Below, in pieces: positions 63,401-64,000 of a stretch of 64,000 nt of DNA. Location of the stretch: positions 122,211 to 186,210 of the forward strand of contig JAXHMM010000011.1 in assembly GCA_034521445.1 (NCBI GenBank), given 5' to 3'. Under the pieces are notes generated by a model. It was not told the origin of the DNA. It did not search any database and was given only the letters and a program-made list of their open reading frames with translations. The stretch comes from Balneolaceae bacterium. GTDB taxonomy: Bacteria; Bacteroidota; Rhodothermia; Balneolales; Balneolaceae. The position numbers and the translations under genes were made by a program. How positions within the stretch are numbered: position 1 is the stretch's first letter; every line of letters starts with the position of its first letter.

Positions 63401-64000
63401 CGTAAAATTGGTGCGGCTCCAGGGTGTCCCCCGCCACCGCCGAGCGGGCAATATCCAGGTTGGCCTGACCCTGCAGACTGTCGGGGCCGGTGCCGCGGAA
63501 CGCCACGTTGTAGTCCAGGTTGAGCCGGGTGACCGGCGCCCCGCCCCCGGGCAGCAGCTGCGCCAGGTCGAGGTCGCCCGCACCCCCCTGCAGGGAGAAG
63601 GCCGGCTCGCGACCGGTAAAGGTGACCGATCCCTTGCCGCTGACCGACTGGCGTCCCGCCCGCCAGTCGTAGCTGTGACTAAGCTCTCCGCTTTGCAGGG
63701 AAGCCCGAAAGACCAGGGAGTCGACGGGCACGCCGTAAAGCCTGCTGTCGGTAATGGTGGCCGAGATCTCGGAGACAGCCTCCTGCAGACGGAAACCGGT
63801 ACCGTCCAGGCGCGAGGTAAAATTAATCCGGGTGCTGTCGCCGGGGTGACCCAGCAGGGGCGCTGCGTCCACATCCCTTCCCTCGAGCGTGAGGGCGTAG
63901 CGGTGGGGCGGTGCCGTACGGACTCCCCCCTCCAGGGCGAGCGAGCCGTAGTGCGAACTCTCCAGGGCCAGGTCGGCGCCCAGCGAATCGGCCGTGCCGC
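60441..64000 (-). CDS. tamB: Translocation/assembly module TamB (5' part outside window)
   Basis: An AsmA-like/TamB protein; the frame is open to the right edge (about 1186 codons seen), so the N-terminal anchor lies outside. TamB is a long periplasmic bridge that carries lipids between the membranes or helps assemble outer-membrane proteins. The C-terminal 400 residues match DUF490: NLDLQFNAPDGVNVDLVFD, a GGTYRF strand, LEQGGDIVWQGDPANAQMNI, YRARPDIS and LGIALRLYNDRLILRREGQI. The remainder is the repetitive beta-strand groove (e.g. VTRLNLDYNVAFRGTGPDSL). It ends in KQ after an acidic EEDDEEENDE stretch. TamA is not in the window; rnr follows after 87 bp. Confidence 0.93.
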   Translation of the reverse strand, partial: GTADSLGADLALESSHYGSLALEGGVRTAPPHRYALTLEGRDVDAAPLLGHPGDSTRINFTSRLDGTGFRLQEAVSEISATITDSRLYGVPVDSLVFRASLQSGELSHSYDWRAGRQSVSGKGSVTFTGREPAFSLQGGAGDLDLAQLLPGGGAPVTRLNLDYNVAFRGTGPDSLQGQANLDIARSAVAGDTLEPHQFYVDLNRPDSERRSLRLTSTFLDLTLNGTIVPSRIAAEMRFWADHLPRRFRREVMMSDSAGVQDSTGRLPVLNPGHTLSLDGTAQVKNVGMLRSYVPGLPEVSTDASLEFNINTSGPTLLLSGTLDADSLRWGETRLRNGNMQVTANVRSDRPFRDYASLEFQSHVGTFSSGALELDSVVTRLTANGDSLGLTQHVGQVGGEARLDLAMSAVLEPDRLEAAVERFQLGNEEYAWRSEERPTLVYTEGRELFFNDFVFRNREEFMRVSGVMSPDPSHALEYTIRNVNLARISSLVQGQLGFSGQLNGDLITRSLTRQPSVQGELRVRRLTLADRLVGDVHFSSRLNEEDSRFDTRIEILTDSTRYADYLEANNQIGQDIVLDGWFVAPDLNAPQDTVYHFDAQFNEVDLWVLSHIVNPINQVEGRASGSGWLAGNLRDYDFHADFELRDVYLKPSFLETEYYANGPVAFDRQEGVVLDSLALRDTRGGTGQLWGNIDLNEFRPITYLDLTLQMDGLRFLNNSFDPDLPFYGAVAGTGTARISGSNTKLLLRTESPIQVTSDSRITVPLLEETELSESGRFIRFVDSFDQRDPDAAELERGEVDTGLQGEALQTAIENLTFSERFNLDLQFNAPDGVNVDLVFDRVTGEALSSRGTGQIRLTMQDEEVQMFGRYDITGGTYRFVASDVISRELDLEQGGDIVWQGDPANAQMNISAVYRARPDISLLNYRGTGLPDGGLGEETGRRVPVELVVEITGTVSSVRNNYFFRMPNSLDLSSNSTLSYTISQINRDEQQKLLQAASILLTDRFIPVQNTDQATTTLSQSLTRGSTVLNPLISNQVISPLLSNQINSLLNSEVSRFDIDFNLNTYNQIDLGIALRLYNDRLILRREGQITGETSIGDRIGDLNATYRIRRGLSLTAFHRQDQVFGTAATGSQTTDVTPSVDGIGLEAEVQFNTWQELKRRIGDFFRAIFGGDDDEEENDEIAQQK

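Noticed and set aside
63392..63874. Separate 160-residue minus-strand protein at the right edge
   Set aside because: Out-of-frame shadow of tamB, whose own frame stays open to position 64000.

Overview
The window looks like chromosomal DNA of a GC-rich member of the Bacteroidota/Balneolota (FCB) group, most likely close to Balneolales or Rhodothermales. This is inferred from gene content: tandem permeases starting MLWNHIKISLRNIRRH, a DUF5103 (type IX secretion plug-like) protein, DUF3127, DUF11 giant surface proteins, SPOR and PD40 propeller proteins, and a TamB-RNase R pairing. I saw no tRNA, rRNA, CRISPR array, insertion sequence or prophage.

Layout. 1-3107: an edge-truncated Lon-like AAA protease (-) divergent from a PAS histidine kinase (+). 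3354-5131: a copper nitrite reductase-like protein plus a blue-copper cupredoxin, closed by a terminator. 5.2-7.25 kb: a small accessory patch with a DUF4143 ATPase behind two palindromes, then gene debris (UPF0158-like and sigma-70-like fragments). 7.2-11.3 kb: small metabolic or housekeeping genes (CsaA, a KAS III-like enzyme, DUF3127, a TraB/DUF5694-like protein, a thioesterase).

11.35-27.5 kb (all -): the most striking region. A NarL-type response regulator lies upstream of a 3232-residue DUF11-repeat surface protein. That gene overlaps (ATGA) a 1439-residue SPOR plus beta-barrel outer-membrane protein, which is followed after 3 bp by a histidine-kinase-like protein whose phospho-acceptor His is replaced by Arg. 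I read this as a dedicated cell-surface system with its own, unusual, two-component control.

27.8-30.8 kb: a YihY membrane protein, a truncated lipoprotein remnant with a perfect 20-bp hairpin, a beta-propeller lipoprotein, and a 443-bp gap with DnaA-box-like sequences. 31.4-35.5 kb: a Ser/Thr kinase-TPR receptor divergent from a PP2C phosphatase. 35.7-40.6 kb: two tandem paralogous ABC permeases. 40.6-46 kb (-): an MscS channel, an M28 peptidase and a hybrid kinase. 46.1-50.5 kb (-): a probable ptsN-dacB-sigma54 regulator-folD cluster. 50.6-54.7 kb (+): a tight operon ccmB-holB-dapF-DUF5103. 54.75-64.0 kb (-): tamB (5' part beyond the window), rnr, and a metallopeptidase-propeller-barrel protein, probably one envelope-related operon.

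Signalling genes are over-represented: four histidine-kinase-type proteins, two response regulators and one kinase/phosphatase pair.
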